The translations under genes were made by a program, and so were the position numbers. From assembly GCA_027625205.1 (NCBI GenBank), contig JAQBVZ010000009.1, forward strand, positions 1-11,225: DNA of 11,225 bases, in the 5' to 3' direction. The notes beneath the pieces are model-generated. The model worked only from the letters and a program-made list of their open reading frames with translations. It searched no databases and was not told the origin of the DNA. How positions within the stretch are numbered: position 1 is the stretch's first letter; each line of letters starts with the position of its first letter. Source of the DNA: Chloroflexota bacterium. Lineage in GTDB: Bacteria > Chloroflexota > Dehalococcoidia > Lucifugimonadales > Australimonadaceae. Positions 1-6,524 of the stretch are shown piece after piece.

Positions 1-832
1 TGAGTACTGGCGGGGAGACGCCTCATTGACGCACATATCACCGAATGGAAAGGCTGACCTGGACCCCGCGCCAGAAAGCCGCATCTACCTTTTCGTGGGC
101 ACTCAGCATGCGGATGCACGTATGCTCCCTGAGCCCGGAGACGCTGCTATAGACGGGACAGAGAGGGCGCACCCGCCAAATACTATCGACTACCGACCAC
201 TGCTCAGGGCGGCGTTGGTGAATTTAGACAGATGGGTGAGTGAAGGAGTTGAGCCGCCGCCCAGCAAGCACCCGCGTCTTGATAACGGTACAGCGGTCTC
301 ACGTAGCGATTTGTTGGCGGGACTTGGCGCTATCCCTGGCCTCTCCAGACCAGACCCTGAACGTTTGTGGGTGTTGCGGGAGATGGACATGGGGCCGGAG
401 GCGGATAAGGGCATCCCACGACTCCCTGTGCATGAGGGGAGAGCGTACCCAGCCTTCGTGTCCGCAGTGGACAGCGCCGGCAATGAAGTAGCGGGCGTCC
501 GCCTGCCGGACGTGGCTGTGCCTGTCGCGACTTACCTGGGCTGGAACCCACGGCACCCTGGCAGCGGCGCGCCGGAGCAGATCATCCCCATGCAAGGGTC
601 GTCGCTGCCCTTTGCGGCCACACGAGCGGCCACACGAGCGGCACGAGAGCGGACAAACGACCCCAGACCGGCTCTGGAAGAGCGATACGTCAACCGTGAG
701 GATTACGCGAAGCGGGCGCAAGCGGAGGCCCGGCGGCTTGTGGCGGGTGGGTATCTGCTTGAAGAGGATGTTGGGACAGTGGTGGCCAACTGCGCCGCGC
801 ACTATGACATGGCTGTGGAGGAGACAGCGTGA
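1..832 (+). CDS. Alpha/beta hydrolase-domain protein, C-terminal part (5' partial)
   Basis: The reading frame is open to the left edge (codons from base 2 read E-Y-W-R-G-D-A-S-L) and ends at TGA 830-832, so this is the last ~276 residues of a longer protein. The TTG at 26 is in frame but is unlikely to be the start, because the residues before it already fit the family. What I recognise is the end of the large alpha/beta hydrolase-domain proteins: an E-Y-W-R-x-x-A-S-L-x-H segment, a strand followed by G-T-Q-H (bases 98-109), then D-Y-R-P-L-L-R-A and a D-R-W-V-x-x-G-x-E-P-P-P-S segment. The His of G-T-Q-H could be the catalytic histidine, which is inference. The nucleophile lies upstream, outside the window. 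Near the C-terminus an Ala/Thr/Arg-rich stretch comes from a 12-bp duplication. The substrate cannot be told. It converges on the small minus-strand gene at 867-1103. Confidence 0.75.
   Translation, partial: EYWRGDASLTHISPNGKADLDPAPESRIYLFVGTQHADARMLPEPGDAAIDGTERAHPPNTIDYRPLLRAALVNLDRWVSEGVEPPPSKHPRLDNGTAVSRSDLLAGLGAIPGLSRPDPERLWVLREMDMGPEADKGIPRLPVHEGRAYPAFVSAVDSAGNEVAGVRLPDVAVPVATYLGWNPRHPGSGAPEQIIPMQGSSLPFAATRAATRAARERTNDPRPALEERYVNREDYAKRAQAEARRLVAGGYLLEEDVGTVVANCAAHYDMAVEETA
614..637 (+). repeat. Perfect 12-bp tandem duplication inside the hydrolase gene
   Basis: The unit gcggccacacga occurs twice in a row (614-625 and 626-637) and is followed by a decayed third start (gcggcacgaga). It keeps the frame and adds an A-A-T-R / A-A-T-R / A-A-R repeat to the protein. 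It looks like a recent replication-slippage duplication. Confidence 0.85.
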
Positions 833-866
833 CTACCGCATAGCATGCTGACGTGTTGCGTACCTC

Positions 867-1103
867 TCAGGCAACGGAACTGACCAGTTGTGGCTCCGGC
901 GCAATGCGGCCTTTGAACTTCATGTACAACGCGTCCGCCGCTACCGGGTCCAACTCCTTGATAGTCTGCAGTTGGTGAAAGGCCGCCATTCCGGCTGTCC
1001 CGGCCGCCTTGGTGTCCAGGCCGTGCTGTTCAACTATGGCGTCAGTAAGGGCCATGAGGTCTCGTATAAATGCAATGTGTTCTGCGGCTATGGTTGTCTT
1101 CAT
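867..1103 (-). CDS. Small hypothetical protein (78 aa)
   Basis: I do not recognise this gene. The chosen start is the ATG at 1103-1101, which has a G-rich run (GGGGGG) a few bases upstream as a possible Shine-Dalgarno. In-frame ATGs at 1118 and 1178 would give 83 or 103 residues, but the extra N-terminus is poor in structure-like sequence. The product begins M-K-T-T-I-A-A-E-H-I, is rich in Ala, Leu, Asp and Glu, and looks mainly helical. It has no Cys, no membrane segment and no signal peptide. It is convergent with the alpha/beta hydrolase gene (34 bases between stops) and divergent from the amidohydrolase. A role cannot be inferred. Protein-like composition and a plausible start support it, but no family match does. 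Confidence 0.5.
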   Translation of the reverse strand: MKTTIAAEHIAFIRDLMALTDAIVEQHGLDTKAAGTAGMAAFHQLQTIKELDPVAADALYMKFKGRIAPEPQLVSSVA

Positions 1104-1341
1104 TGGATTGCCCCCCATTTGCGCCTTATGTCCATCGGCCCCCGGCAATGCTCTGCCAGCCTTTGTCACTGAGCACATCGTAAGCCATTTACACGCGGGC
1201 CGCCTCCCCTAAAAGGGTGATTTGGCCGAGCGGTTCTGGGCTCGATGAGCCTTTGGTTGACCGCGTGGCAGCGTCTCGGTAGGGTACGCTGGCACTTCCT
1301 GACAACGGTATATGCAGAAGATTCCAAAGGACGGTGAAGCC
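1104..1341. other. Intergenic region between divergent genes
   Basis: These 238 bases separate the small minus-strand gene from the amidohydrolase. I see no supported gene and no strong hairpin with a T-run. One sigma-70-like element lies on the plus strand at 1257-1285. An in-frame ATG at 1312 would extend the amidohydrolase by 10 residues. Confidence 0.5.
1257..1285 (+). promoter_or_regulatory. Candidate sigma-70 promoter for the amidohydrolase
   Basis: TTGACC (1257-1262) is separated by 17 bases from TAGGGT (1280-1285). The -35 is near consensus. The -10 matches only TA...T. Transcription would start near 1292, about 50 bases before the chosen ATG at 1342. Confidence 0.35.
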
Positions 1342-2451
1342 ATGGCTGATTACAAACTGTTCTCCTCTGACTCTCATGTAACAGAGCCTCCTGACCTCTG
1401 GACCACGCGGATGGACAAGCGGTTCCTTGACCGCGCACCGCACATGGAGACCAGAGAGCAAAACGGGCGGCAACAGGACTTTTTCATCTATGAGGGCGTT
1501 CCCCCCTTTCGGGTCTCCGTGGCCCTGGCGGCGGCGTCGCTGAATGAGGACCGCAGGGAATTCCGCGCGGAGCGCGGGAACTATGAAGACGCCCGCTCAG
1601 GCGGTTGGGACCCCATCCAACGGCTCAAGGACCAGGACGTGGACGGAGTGGATGGTGAGGTGCTCTACACCACCATGGGATTCCGGCTCTTTTGGTTGGA
1701 GGACCCGGAACTGCAGCGGGCCACCATGACGGTGTACAACGACTGGCTGGCCGAGTTCTGCAGCCACTCACCGGACCGGCTGGTTGGCCTGGGCCTGATA
1801 TCGCTGTATGACACAAAGCTGGCGGTTAAAGAGTTGGAGCGGTGCGCCAAACTTGGCCTCAATGGGGCCATGGTCTGGTGTACGCCGCCCAACGGCTACT
1901 CATTTGAGACGGAGGATACTGACCCCTTCTGGGCGGCGGCTCAGGACTTGAACATGCCCATCAGCCTTCATGCCATCACAGGAAGCCAGGAGAGCCGCAC
2001 GCTCCGCAACTCACCCATGTTTGGCGTGCTTTGGCACCATGAGATTGAGCGCTCCCTGGCCACGCTGACCATGTTTGGCGTGCTGGAGCGCTTTCCCCGG
2101 CTGAAGCTCATATCTGCTGAGAACAACGCGGGCTGGGTGCCGTTCCTTTTAGGCGCCATGGACTCGCGGGCCGTCAGGGGAGACTCGCCAATCAAGCTCA
2201 GTCTTAAGCCCAGTGAATACTTTGCGCGACAGGTCTACGTTACCTATGTTGATGACCCCGTTGCTATGGCCAACCGGCACCTTATTGGCATAGACAACCT
2301 GATGTGGTCATCTGACTACCCGCACGACGCATCAACGTGGCCCAACTCACAGAGAATGGTGGCTGCTGACTATGCGGAGGCCACGGAAAAAGAGCGCCAG
2401 AACATATTGCGTGGCAATGCTCTACGGCTCTACGGTCTGTCTAAGGTATAG
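1342..2451 (+). CDS. Metal-dependent amidohydrolase (amidohydrolase_2 / ACMSD-like)
   Basis: This 369-residue protein fits the amidohydrolase_2 (PF04909) group, whose members hydrolyse or decarboxylate small organic acids and aromatics in a TIM barrel using a divalent metal. Visible landmarks are the N-terminal metal-binding segment S-D-S-H-V-T-E-P (D10, H12), S-L-H-A-I-T-G (H210) at a central strand, S-A-E-N-N-A-G-W (E260), and the C-terminal S-S-D-Y-P-H-D-x-S-T-W-P (D325, H328). The last motif is typical of this subfamily. There is no signal peptide, so it should be cytosolic. I chose the ATG at 1342 because AAAGGA lies ~10 bases upstream and family proteins begin M-A-D-Y-K; an ATG at 1312 is possible. 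The substrate is unknown. The gene stands alone on its strand between the small genes at 867-1103 and 2473-2724. Confidence 0.88.
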   Translation: MADYKLFSSDSHVTEPPDLWTTRMDKRFLDRAPHMETREQNGRQQDFFIYEGVPPFRVSVALAAASLNEDRREFRAERGNYEDARSGGWDPIQRLKDQDVDGVDGEVLYTTMGFRLFWLEDPELQRATMTVYNDWLAEFCSHSPDRLVGLGLISLYDTKLAVKELERCAKLGLNGAMVWCTPPNGYSFETEDTDPFWAAAQDLNMPISLHAITGSQESRTLRNSPMFGVLWHHEIERSLATLTMFGVLERFPRLKLISAENNAGWVPFLLGAMDSRAVRGDSPIKLSLKPSEYFARQVYVTYVDDPVAMANRHLIGIDNLMWSSDYPHDASTWPNSQRMVAADYAEATEKERQNILRGNALRLYGLSKV

Positions 2452-2472
2452 CGGAATGGTGCGAGTAACCGT

Positions 2473-2724
2473 CTAAAAGTCGCCGTTGCGCTCTGAATGC
2501 CCGTTGCGTTCAGAGGATCCGCTATGGGGACGTCGACGTCCCCAGGCCGATGCCCTGCGAAGTTGCTGTGGCTCAGGCATTGGCGGCAAGTTACCGCGGA
2601 CGCTGGTGAGCATCTCAATCTCTTCTGGTTCCAACTTGCCCGCCTCCTCCTTCAACCGGAGGATAGCTATGATGAGCGAGTTGTTCTCTTCAGTGAAGTC
2701 GGTGAAGTAGACCTGGTATGACAT
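2473..2724 (-). CDS. Small hypothetical protein (83 aa) with repetitive C-terminus
   Basis: I do not recognise this gene. The first ~50 residues (M-S-Y-Q-V-Y-F-T-D-F...) are acidic and helix-prone, like a real small soluble protein. The last ~30 residues are Arg/Ser/Asn-rich and end in two copies of S-E-R-N-G, encoded by an 18-bp period repeat next to a perfect palindrome. It lies 74 bases downstream of the HAD gene on the same strand and could be cotranscribed with it. Its stop is 21 bases from the amidohydrolase stop. No clear Shine-Dalgarno precedes the ATG. A plus-strand ORF of similar length overlaps it, but its product (Trp/Leu/Arg-rich) looks less natural. The repetitive tail may be a later insertion that replaced the original stop. 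Confidence 0.45.
   Translation of the reverse strand: MSYQVYFTDFTEENNSLIIAILRLKEEAGKLEPEEIEMLTSVRGNLPPMPEPQQLRRASAWGRRRPHSGSSERNGHSERNGDF
2481..2516. repeat. Two 18-bp imperfect tandem units with an inverted repeat
   Basis: The octamer ccgttgcg occurs at 2483-2490 and 2501-2508, giving an 18-bp period. Overlapping this, ctctgaa (2491-2497) and ttcagag (2509-2515) form a perfect 7-bp inverted repeat with an 11-base loop. On the minus strand the units encode S-E-R-N-G-H / S-E-R-N-G-D. There is no T-tract, so it is not a classical intrinsic terminator. Confidence 0.7.
2525..2544. repeat. 20-bp perfect palindrome
   Basis: The core ggggacgtcgacgtcccc (2526-2543) is its own reverse complement, and the flanking t/a extends it to 20 bp. 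It begins nine bases after the inverted repeat at 2491-2515. With no loop it is more like a dimeric protein-binding site or a palindromic repeat element than a terminator. It lies in the 3' coding part of the small minus-strand gene. Confidence 0.9.
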
Positions 2725-2798
2725 ATTGTTTGGAGAGTCTCACATGGTGGGCTGAGGCATGCCCACAGACACAAAGCTTATCATCAGTATGCCGCAGG

Positions 2799-3518
2799 TC
2801 AATAGCCTGGGAGCAATCCGTTACGCTGTATGTAAGGAATTATCTCCAACAGCGTTGAAATTGTCGCATTGTCATTGGTTGTATCAACGGCGTTTCTACT
2901 GAGGAACAACGCGCGTAGTCCTGCACCTCTGGCGCCTAGGACGTCGCCTTCATAGTGGTCGCCCACGTGCATCGCCTCTGTGGCAGAGACCTCTGCTTTG
3001 GCAAGCGCTGCGTCAAATATTGGGCGGTGGGGTTTGCCTGAACCGACATCGCCGCTGGTCACCCAGAGGTCAATCAGCTCCCTAATCCCAAGGCTGTACA
3101 GCGTGTCTCCAATGTCTGTGTCCATGTTGGTGATGATGCCGGTGGTGAGCCCTGCGTCCCTGAGCGCATGGATGGCGGGTAGGGCGTCTTCATAAAGCCA
3201 CAGCCCCTTCGGTGTCTCGTTGACCTGCTTCCAAATGCTGGCCGCCGTCGCTAAGGAGACCTCGTGTCCAGCGGCCGCCAGAAGCCTGCGCTCGTATTCG
3301 GCAAAGAACGTATCGCGGTCGGCCTCGGGCCTTCGCCACACAAGGCTGCGAGCGTTTTCCTGAGCCAGATACTCGTCAGCTACAGGGTACGCACGCAGGA
3401 TGGCCTGGGCGTCGAGTTGTAGCCCATGGTTAGCACACGCATTAGCCTGGATGCCCTCCGCTGGAGGGTCAAACCTTACTAACGTACCGTAGAAGTCTAG
3501 GAAAACAGCCTTTACCAT
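2799..3518 (-). CDS. HAD-superfamily hydrolase (subfamily IA, dehalogenase/REG-2-like)
   Basis: This 239-residue cytosolic HAD hydrolase has the four motifs in order. Motif I is F-L-D-F-Y-G-T-L with nucleophile D8. Motif II is I-I-T-N-M-D (T130, N131). Motif III Lys is in G-S-G-K-P (K162). Motif IV is H-V-G-D-H-Y-E-G-D (D187, D192). A helical cap of ~80-90 residues lies between motifs I and II, which fits subfamily IA. The position two after the nucleophile is Tyr10 instead of the Asp used by phosphatases as acid/base. This D-x-Y-G-T form is known in L-2-haloacid dehalogenases and in REG-2/HDHD3-type HADs, so a phosphatase role should not be assumed. The start is the ATG at 3518, but no good Shine-Dalgarno precedes it. 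It is divergent from comF across a ~31-base spacer and may be cotranscribed with the small gene at 2473-2724. Confidence 0.9.
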   Translation of the reverse strand: MVKAVFLDFYGTLVRFDPPAEGIQANACANHGLQLDAQAILRAYPVADEYLAQENARSLVWRRPEADRDTFFAEYERRLLAAAGHEVSLATAASIWKQVNETPKGLWLYEDALPAIHALRDAGLTTGIITNMDTDIGDTLYSLGIRELIDLWVTSGDVGSGKPHRPIFDAALAKAEVSATEAMHVGDHYEGDVLGARGAGLRALFLSRNAVDTTNDNATISTLLEIIPYIQRNGLLPGY

Positions 3519-3529
3519 GCCTGCACCAA

Positions 3530-3537
3530 CCTATACC
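3530..3537. promoter_or_regulatory. Overlapping divergent -10-like boxes between the HAD gene and comF
   Basis: The sequence cctatacc reads TATACC on the plus strand (3532-3537) and TATAGG on the minus strand (3535-3530). On the minus strand TTGTCA (3556-3551) lies 15 bases upstream, a weak -35. No convincing plus-strand -35 is seen. If used, both transcripts would have leaders of only a few bases. Confidence 0.25.
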
Positions 3538-3549
3538 TTGCAGGGTAGC

Positions 3550-4251
3550 ATGACAAAGCTGGGCTTGCTGAACTCAGTCTGGAACAAAGTGCTGACCACG
3601 GTGCTGCCTGCCCAGTGCGTGGGCTGCGGCGTATCCGGGACGTATCTCTGTGACGACTGTCTGGCAAGCGCGCTTTGGCTGGAGGAGCCGCAGTGCGAGA
3701 TGTGCGCGGAGCCGGGTGTCGCAAGCCCTTGTTCCCGCTGCCGTCTACGGCCCTTGGCTGTCGATGGCACAGTGGCCGTGTTTGTCATGGACGGCGTCAT
3801 ACGAAAGGCCGTCCACCAACTGAAATATCGCAACCTGCGAGCGCTGGCCCCCATCCTTGGTAGGCCCATGGCGGACGCCCTGACGCAACGTGGGGTTGCG
3901 GTGGATGCCTTGATTCCTATTCCCATGCACCCACGACAATTGCGGAGTAGGGGCTATAACCAGGCCGCGCTGCTCGCCAAAGAGGTTGGGACGCGCCTAG
4001 AGGTCCCCGTGGAGCAGGCGTACCTGCGTCGCCAGCGGTGGTCTGGCCCGCAGGTGGCGACCGCTGACTATGACAGCCGATGGGCCAACGTGGCCTATGC
4101 CTTCCAATGCGACGCTAATGTTCAGGGCAAGTCGTTAATGCTAGTGGACGACGTTATGACCACGGGCAGCACCATGCACAGCGCGGCAAACGCCTTGAAA
4201 GAGGCGGGGGCCGCACAGGTCTGGGCACTTGCACTGGCCCGTGAGGTGTAG
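3550..4251 (+). CDS. comF: ComF family protein, phosphoribosyltransferase-like
   Basis: This 233-residue protein has the ComF plan: an N-terminal zinc-ribbon-like part and a C-terminal type I phosphoribosyltransferase fold. Cys pairs are at C23/C26, C34/C37, C49/C52 and C61/C64. Then follow L-K-Y-R-N (91-95), I-P-I-P-M-H (122-127) with R-S-R-G-Y-N-Q-A, and the PRPP-binding loop M-L-V-D-D-V-M-T-T-G-S-T (197-208). ComF homologues take part in DNA uptake for natural transformation, probably at the inner face of the membrane; many non-competent bacteria also carry one, so competence is not proven. I prefer the ATG at 3550 (upstream G-C-A-G-G-G-T) because it puts the usual ~20 residues before the first Cys. 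An ATG at 3517 would add 11 residues and overlap the HAD start codon. Confidence 0.88.
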   Translation: MTKLGLLNSVWNKVLTTVLPAQCVGCGVSGTYLCDDCLASALWLEEPQCEMCAEPGVASPCSRCRLRPLAVDGTVAVFVMDGVIRKAVHQLKYRNLRALAPILGRPMADALTQRGVAVDALIPIPMHPRQLRSRGYNQAALLAKEVGTRLEVPVEQAYLRRQRWSGPQVATADYDSRWANVAYAFQCDANVQGKSLMLVDDVMTTGSTMHSAANALKEAGAAQVWALALAREV

Positions 4252-4344
4252 AGCAAGGTTGGGCCGGAATATCCCGCTGGCGTTCTTGCCGCCTGACGGT
4301 GCGCCGGTGGTATCCTCCGGTGAACAATCCTCGTACGGAAACAC

Positions 4345-4357
4345 AAAGGAGAAGGAG
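4345..4357 (+). promoter_or_regulatory. Double Shine-Dalgarno of glyA
   Basis: AAAGGA and GAAGGAG lie side by side, the second ending five bases before the ATG at 4363. This fixes the glyA start and predicts strong translation. The 111-base gap after comF also holds TTGCCG (4286-4291) and TATCCT (4311-4316), but their 19-base spacing is long, so a promoter there is uncertain. Confidence 0.8.
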
Positions 4358-4362
4358 TCTCA

Positions 4363-5628
4363 ATGAGCACCCTGGCACACAGTGAAGGCGCCCTCATGCG
4401 GCAGGACCCGGTGGTGGCTGATGCCATAGCTCGGGAGGAAGAACGGCAGCGGCGGAATATTGTACTCATTGCGTCTGAGAACTACGCCAGCAAAGCGGTG
4501 CTGGAGGCCCAGGGCTCTGTGATGACCAACAAGTACGCTGAGGGTTACCCCGGCCGTCGCTACTACGGCGGCTGTGAATACGTTGATATTGTGGAGCAGC
4601 TTGCCATTGACCGCGCCAAAGAATTGTTTGGCGCGGAACATGCCAACATGCAGCCTCACGCCGGCGCTCAGGCCAACATGGCAGCTTACTTTGCATTGCT
4701 GGAGCCAGGCGACACTGTGATGGGTCTGCGCCTTGACCAGGGCGGCCACCTCACCCATGGAAGCACCGTCAACTTCTCCAGCAAGCTCTACAACTTCGTT
4801 TCCTACGGACTGGACCCGGACACGGAGCAGCTTGATTATGACGACATTGCGCGGCTGGCCCGTGAGGCGCAGCCCAAGGTCATCGTAGCCGGTTACACCG
4901 CCTACTCACGCGCCATAGACTTTGCTCGCTTTCGTGCCATAGCTGATGAGGTGGGGGCCAAGCTCATGGTGGACATGGCCCACATAGCGGGACTGATTGC
5001 CGCAGGGGTGCATCCGTCACCCACGCCTCATGCATCTGTGGTCACTAGCACCACGCATAAGACCCTTCGCGGCCCGCGTGGAGCGATGATTTTGTCGGAG
5101 GAGTCGCTGCGCCGTGACGTTGACCGGGCCGTTTTCCCTTTCATGCAGGGTGGGCCAATGATGCACGCCGTTGCTGCTAAAGCCGTATGCTTGGGAGAGG
5201 CAATGCAGCCTGACTTCAAGGAGTACGGCCGTCAGGTGGTCGCCAACGCCAAAGCACTGGCGGCCACGCTTGAGGGAGAGGGGCTGCGGATTGTCTCCGG
5301 TGGCACGGACACACATTTAATGCTAGTAGACCTACGGGCCTTGGACTGCACCGGCCAGGAGGCGGAGGATGCGTTGAGCAATGTGAACATCACTGTGAAC
5401 AAGAACGCCATCCCCAATGACCCGCAACCGGCCCGTGTGACCAGCGGTCTGCGCTTGGGGACGCCCTCCATCACCAGCCGTGGATTCAAGGAAGAGGACG
5501 TGCAGCAGATGGCCCAACTCATTGTTAGGACGTTGAACCACAGGGGTGATGAGAAGATGGCGGAGACCATCAGGCAAGAGGTGGAAGCGCTGACCAGTCA
5601 GTTCCCCGTGCCTGGGCTGGACGTATAA
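4363..5628 (+). CDS. glyA: Serine hydroxymethyltransferase
   Basis: GlyA interconverts serine plus tetrahydrofolate with glycine plus 5,10-methylene-tetrahydrofolate. It is a PLP enzyme and the main source of one-carbon units. At 421 residues it has the family's normal length. Diagnostic segments are L-I-A-S-E-N-Y-A-S (35-43), [15 protein letters not shown] (56-70), V-D-M-A-H-I-A-G-L (203-211; D204, H207) and [12 protein letters not shown] (229-240), where K233 is the Schiff-base lysine and H232 precedes it. No key residue is missing. The start has a strong double Shine-Dalgarno. It follows comF and precedes the rpsF promoter by ~36 bases, so it is probably its own transcript or read through from comF. 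In many bacteria the same enzyme also acts on threonine, which fits the hom/thrC genes downstream only loosely. Confidence 0.97.
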   Translation: MSTLAHSEGALMRQDPVVADAIAREEERQRRNIVLIASENYASKAVLEAQGSVMTNKYAEGYPGRRYYGGCEYVDIVEQLAIDRAKELFGAEHANMQPHAGAQANMAAYFALLEPGDTVMGLRLDQGGHLTHGSTVNFSSKLYNFVSYGLDPDTEQLDYDDIARLAREAQPKVIVAGYTAYSRAIDFARFRAIADEVGAKLMVDMAHIAGLIAAGVHPSPTPHASVVTSTTHKTLRGPRGAMILSEESLRRDVDRAVFPFMQGGPMMHAVAAKAVCLGEAMQPDFKEYGRQVVANAKALAATLEGEGLRIVSGGTDTHLMLVDLRALDCTGQEAEDALSNVNITVNKNAIPNDPQPARVTSGLRLGTPSITSRGFKEEDVQQMAQLIVRTLNHRGDEKMAETIRQEVEALTSQFPVPGLDV

Positions 5629-5664
5629 CAAACACCCGGATATTGCTGGTTCCTGTCGCCCCCA

Positions 5665-5693
5665 TTGGAGCGCTGCTTGGAGTCTGCTATAAT
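5665..5693 (+). promoter_or_regulatory. Strong extended -10 promoter for rpsF-ssb-rpsR
   Basis: TTGGAG (5665-5670), a 17-base spacer ending TGC, and a perfect TATAAT (5688-5693) give an extended -10 (TGnTATAAT). Transcription should start near 5700, about 30 bases before the rpsF GTG. This is the best promoter in the window. Confidence 0.8.
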
Positions 5694-5730
5694 CGCTACT
5701 TGATTGCTGGAATGAGTGAATGGAGGCGTG

Positions 5731-6042
5731 GTGCGTCAGTACGAATTAATGTTAATGGTTGACCCGGAAGCAGATGAAGAACGGGTTGGCGCGGTGCTGG
5801 AGAGGGGGAGAAGCTTTGTTACCGGAAGCGGTGGAGAGTTCACAGAGGGTGAGCACTGGGGTAAGCGGAAGCTGGCCTACAAGGTGGGCACTTTCATTGA
5901 AGGACACTACCTGATAGCAGAGTTGCAGATGGAGCCAGAGCCCGCCAAGGAGCTTGAAGGTACGCTGAAGCTGACGCAGGATGTTATCAGGCACATGCTC
6001 CTGCGGCATGACCCCCATAAGGACGACGAGGAGAGCGAGTAG
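5731..6042 (+). CDS. rpsF: 30S ribosomal protein S6
   Basis: S6 is a small-subunit protein that binds 16S rRNA together with S18 on the platform. The product (103 residues from the GTG at 5731) starts M-R-Q-Y-E-L-M-L-M-V-D-P, the typical first strand of S6. It continues with G-x-W-G-K-R-K-L-A-Y-K-V (the central strand) and I-R-H-M-L-L-R near the end, and closes with an acidic tail D-D-E-E-S-E. I chose GTG 5731 because GGAGG (5722-5726) sits four bases before it; upstream GTGs at 5716 and 5728 are in frame but badly placed for that SD. It is the first gene behind the promoter at 5665-5693. Its TAG stop overlaps the ssb GTG by one base. S6 and S18 in one operon is the common bacterial arrangement, often under feedback by the S6:S18 complex on the leader; I cannot see that RNA motif here. 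Confidence 0.95.
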   Translation: MRQYELMLMVDPEADEERVGAVLERGRSFVTGSGGEFTEGEHWGKRKLAYKVGTFIEGHYLIAELQMEPEPAKELEGTLKLTQDVIRHMLLRHDPHKDDEESE

Positions 6043-6461
6043 TGGTTGGTCTGAACAAGATTATGATTATCGGGAACGTGGGCACTGACCCAGAGATGCG
6101 GTACACGACCAACGGCAACCCGGTGACCTCCTTCCGTATTGCTTCAAGCCGGAGCTATACAGCTTCAGACGGGGAGCGTAAACAGGAGACTGAATGGTTC
6201 ACGGTGGTTGCGTGGAACCAGTTGGCGGAAACGGTGAACCAGTACCTTTCCAAGGGTCGGCGGGCTTACGTTGAGGGACGGTTGCAGTCCAGTCAATGGG
6301 AAGGCAATGACGGCCAGAAGCGGTTCAACAATGAAATTGTCGCTAACACCGTCCTCTTCTTGGACAAGCCCGGCGGCGGTGACGCAGGGCTTGATGATGC
6401 GCCAGCTGGCTCTGAGCCGGACCCCGGTGGAGCCTTAACCTCGGATGATTTACCCTTCTGA
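6042..6461 (+). CDS. ssb: Single-stranded DNA-binding protein
   Basis: SSB coats single-stranded DNA in replication, recombination and repair, usually as a tetramer. The 139-residue product has one OB fold over residues ~1-110: N-K-I-M-I-I-G-N-V-G-x-D-P-E-M-R-Y at the start, E-W-F-T-V-V-A-W-N in the middle and Y-V-E-G-R-L near residue 80. A short Gly/Asp/Pro-rich linker follows, and it ends in the acidic tip D-D-L-P-F that recruits partner proteins. It starts with GTG at 6042, sharing a base with the rpsF stop (TAGTG). The SD GAGGAG (6028-6033) lies inside the rpsF end, which points to translational coupling. Sitting between rpsF and rpsR is the usual place for ssb. Confidence 0.96.
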   Translation: MVGLNKIMIIGNVGTDPEMRYTTNGNPVTSFRIASSRSYTASDGERKQETEWFTVVAWNQLAETVNQYLSKGRRAYVEGRLQSSQWEGNDGQKRFNNEIVANTVLFLDKPGGGDAGLDDAPAGSEPDPGGALTSDDLPF

Positions 6462-6524
6462 CGCTAAACGCAGAAGTACTTCGGTTAGATAATTTTGATA
6501 ATGGATATCTTGGGAGTGTGAGCT
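6462..6524 (+). promoter_or_regulatory. AT-rich ssb-rpsR spacer with -10-like boxes
   Basis: Two GATAAT boxes (6488-6493 and 6497-6502) occur in an unusually AT-rich spacer. No good -35 is found at 16-18 bases for either, so a secondary rpsR promoter is only possible. The Shine-Dalgarno GGGAG (6512-6516), eight bases before TTG 6525, decides the rpsR start. Confidence 0.3.

Noticed and set aside
842..849. 8-bp palindrome agcatgct between the convergent stops
   Set aside because: Too short and loopless to act as a bidirectional terminator; no other structure is seen in the 34-base gap.
2515..2540. BamHI (GGATCC), SalI (GTCGAC) and two AatII (GACGTC) sites close together, like a cloning polylinker
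   Set aside because: The order and spacing do not match a polylinker I know, the sites sit inside a natural palindrome, and the sequence on both sides continues as ordinary genomic DNA.
2497..2721. Plus-strand ORF opposite the small gene at 2473-2724
   Set aside because: Its product is Trp/Leu/Arg-rich and looks like an antisense shadow; the minus-strand product is more protein-like and lies downstream of the HAD gene on the same strand.
4252..4362. Possible riboswitch or promoter upstream of glyA
   Set aside because: No glycine-, SAM- or THF-type conserved core was recognised by eye, and the only -35/-10 pair has a 19-base spacer.
6473..6482. 10-bp palindrome gaagtacttc after ssb
   Set aside because: Short enough to occur by chance, without flanking symmetry or a T-run.
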